Below the pieces are notes generated by a model, which made no database searches, was not told where the DNA came from, and saw only the letters and a program-made list of their open reading frames with translations. A stretch of DNA of 5,521 nucleotides from Thermomicrobiales bacterium. GTDB taxonomy: Bacteria; Chloroflexota; Chloroflexia; Thermomicrobiales; UBA6265. The position numbers were made by a program, and so were the translations under genes. Positions 5,472 through 5,521 of the stretch are shown here, one piece after another. The stretch's first letter is position 1. Each line of letters opens with the position of its first letter. The stretch lies in contig JAUJMG010000036.1 in assembly GCA_030446955.1 (NCBI GenBank), forward strand, positions 12,786-18,306, written 5' to 3'.

Positions 5472-5521
5472 ATGCCCCGGCGGTTGATCAAGGCGTCGCA
5501 CGTGATCGCGTACCAGGGTGG
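5472..5521 (+). CDS. Amidohydrolase-like protein, N-terminal fragment (3' end outside window)
   Basis: Sixteen codons are visible, reading MPRRLIKASHVIAYQG before the edge. The opening 'LIKASHVIAYQ' looks like the first beta strands of the small beta-sandwich that precedes the metal-dependent TIM barrel in amidohydrolases, where 'I.a..vi.y.gg.h..l.dG.v.v.g..I..vG' is usual. The metal-binding HxH and other ligands would lie beyond the window, so activity cannot be judged. GGGAGGG at 5456-5462 is 9 bases before the ATG. An in-frame ATG at 5454 would add MGGNGS, but it falls on this ribosome binding site. A promoter candidate lies 71 bases upstream. That a gene starts here is fairly sure; the family is a tentative call from very little sequence. 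Confidence 0.55.
   Translation, partial: MPRRLIKASHVIAYQG

Overview
The window is a high-GC bacterial chromosomal segment of ordinary, densely packed metabolic and envelope genes. It shows no sign of phage, insertion sequences, CRISPR, tRNA or rRNA. The GC-rich codon use, the GTG start and strong purine-rich ribosome binding sites fit a GC-rich Gram-positive-like or Chloroflexota lineage. The protein styles, notably the amidohydrolase-like start at the right edge, remind me of Thermomicrobia such as the Sphaerobacter group. That placement is an inference by feel and the sequence does not prove it.

Layout from left to right: (1) the C-terminal 60 residues of a Gfo/Idh/MocA-type oxidoreductase, + strand, cut by the left edge; (2) a 205-bp gap, then a complete + strand flavoprotein disulfide reductase that looks like RclA rather than true mercuric reductase; (3) a - strand xylose-isomerase-like TIM-barrel protein whose stop codon overlaps that of the reductase (shared TTAG); (4) a 208-bp divergent intergenic region with a 12-bp palindrome; (5) a + strand GNAT acetyltransferase with a GTG start; (6) a short convergent gap holding a strong imperfect hairpin, probably a two-way terminator; (7) a long - strand secreted, membrane-anchored DUF1002 protein with an extra C-terminal beta domain, a transmembrane helix and a basic tail; (8) a 331-bp divergent intergenic region with short repeats, a palindrome and a good sigma70-like promoter facing right; (9) the first 16 codons of a + strand gene that resembles an amidohydrolase, cut by the right edge.

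The genes do not form one pathway. Strand switches separate them into single-gene units: the two complete + strand genes each converge on a - strand gene. The reductase suggests handling of oxidative or metal stress. The TIM-barrel protein and the left-edge oxidoreductase belong to families common in sugar or polyol metabolism, though the TIM barrel also has features that recall the cobamide phosphodiesterase CbiR. The most unusual gene is the DUF1002 fusion. No clearly novel multi-gene system is visible.
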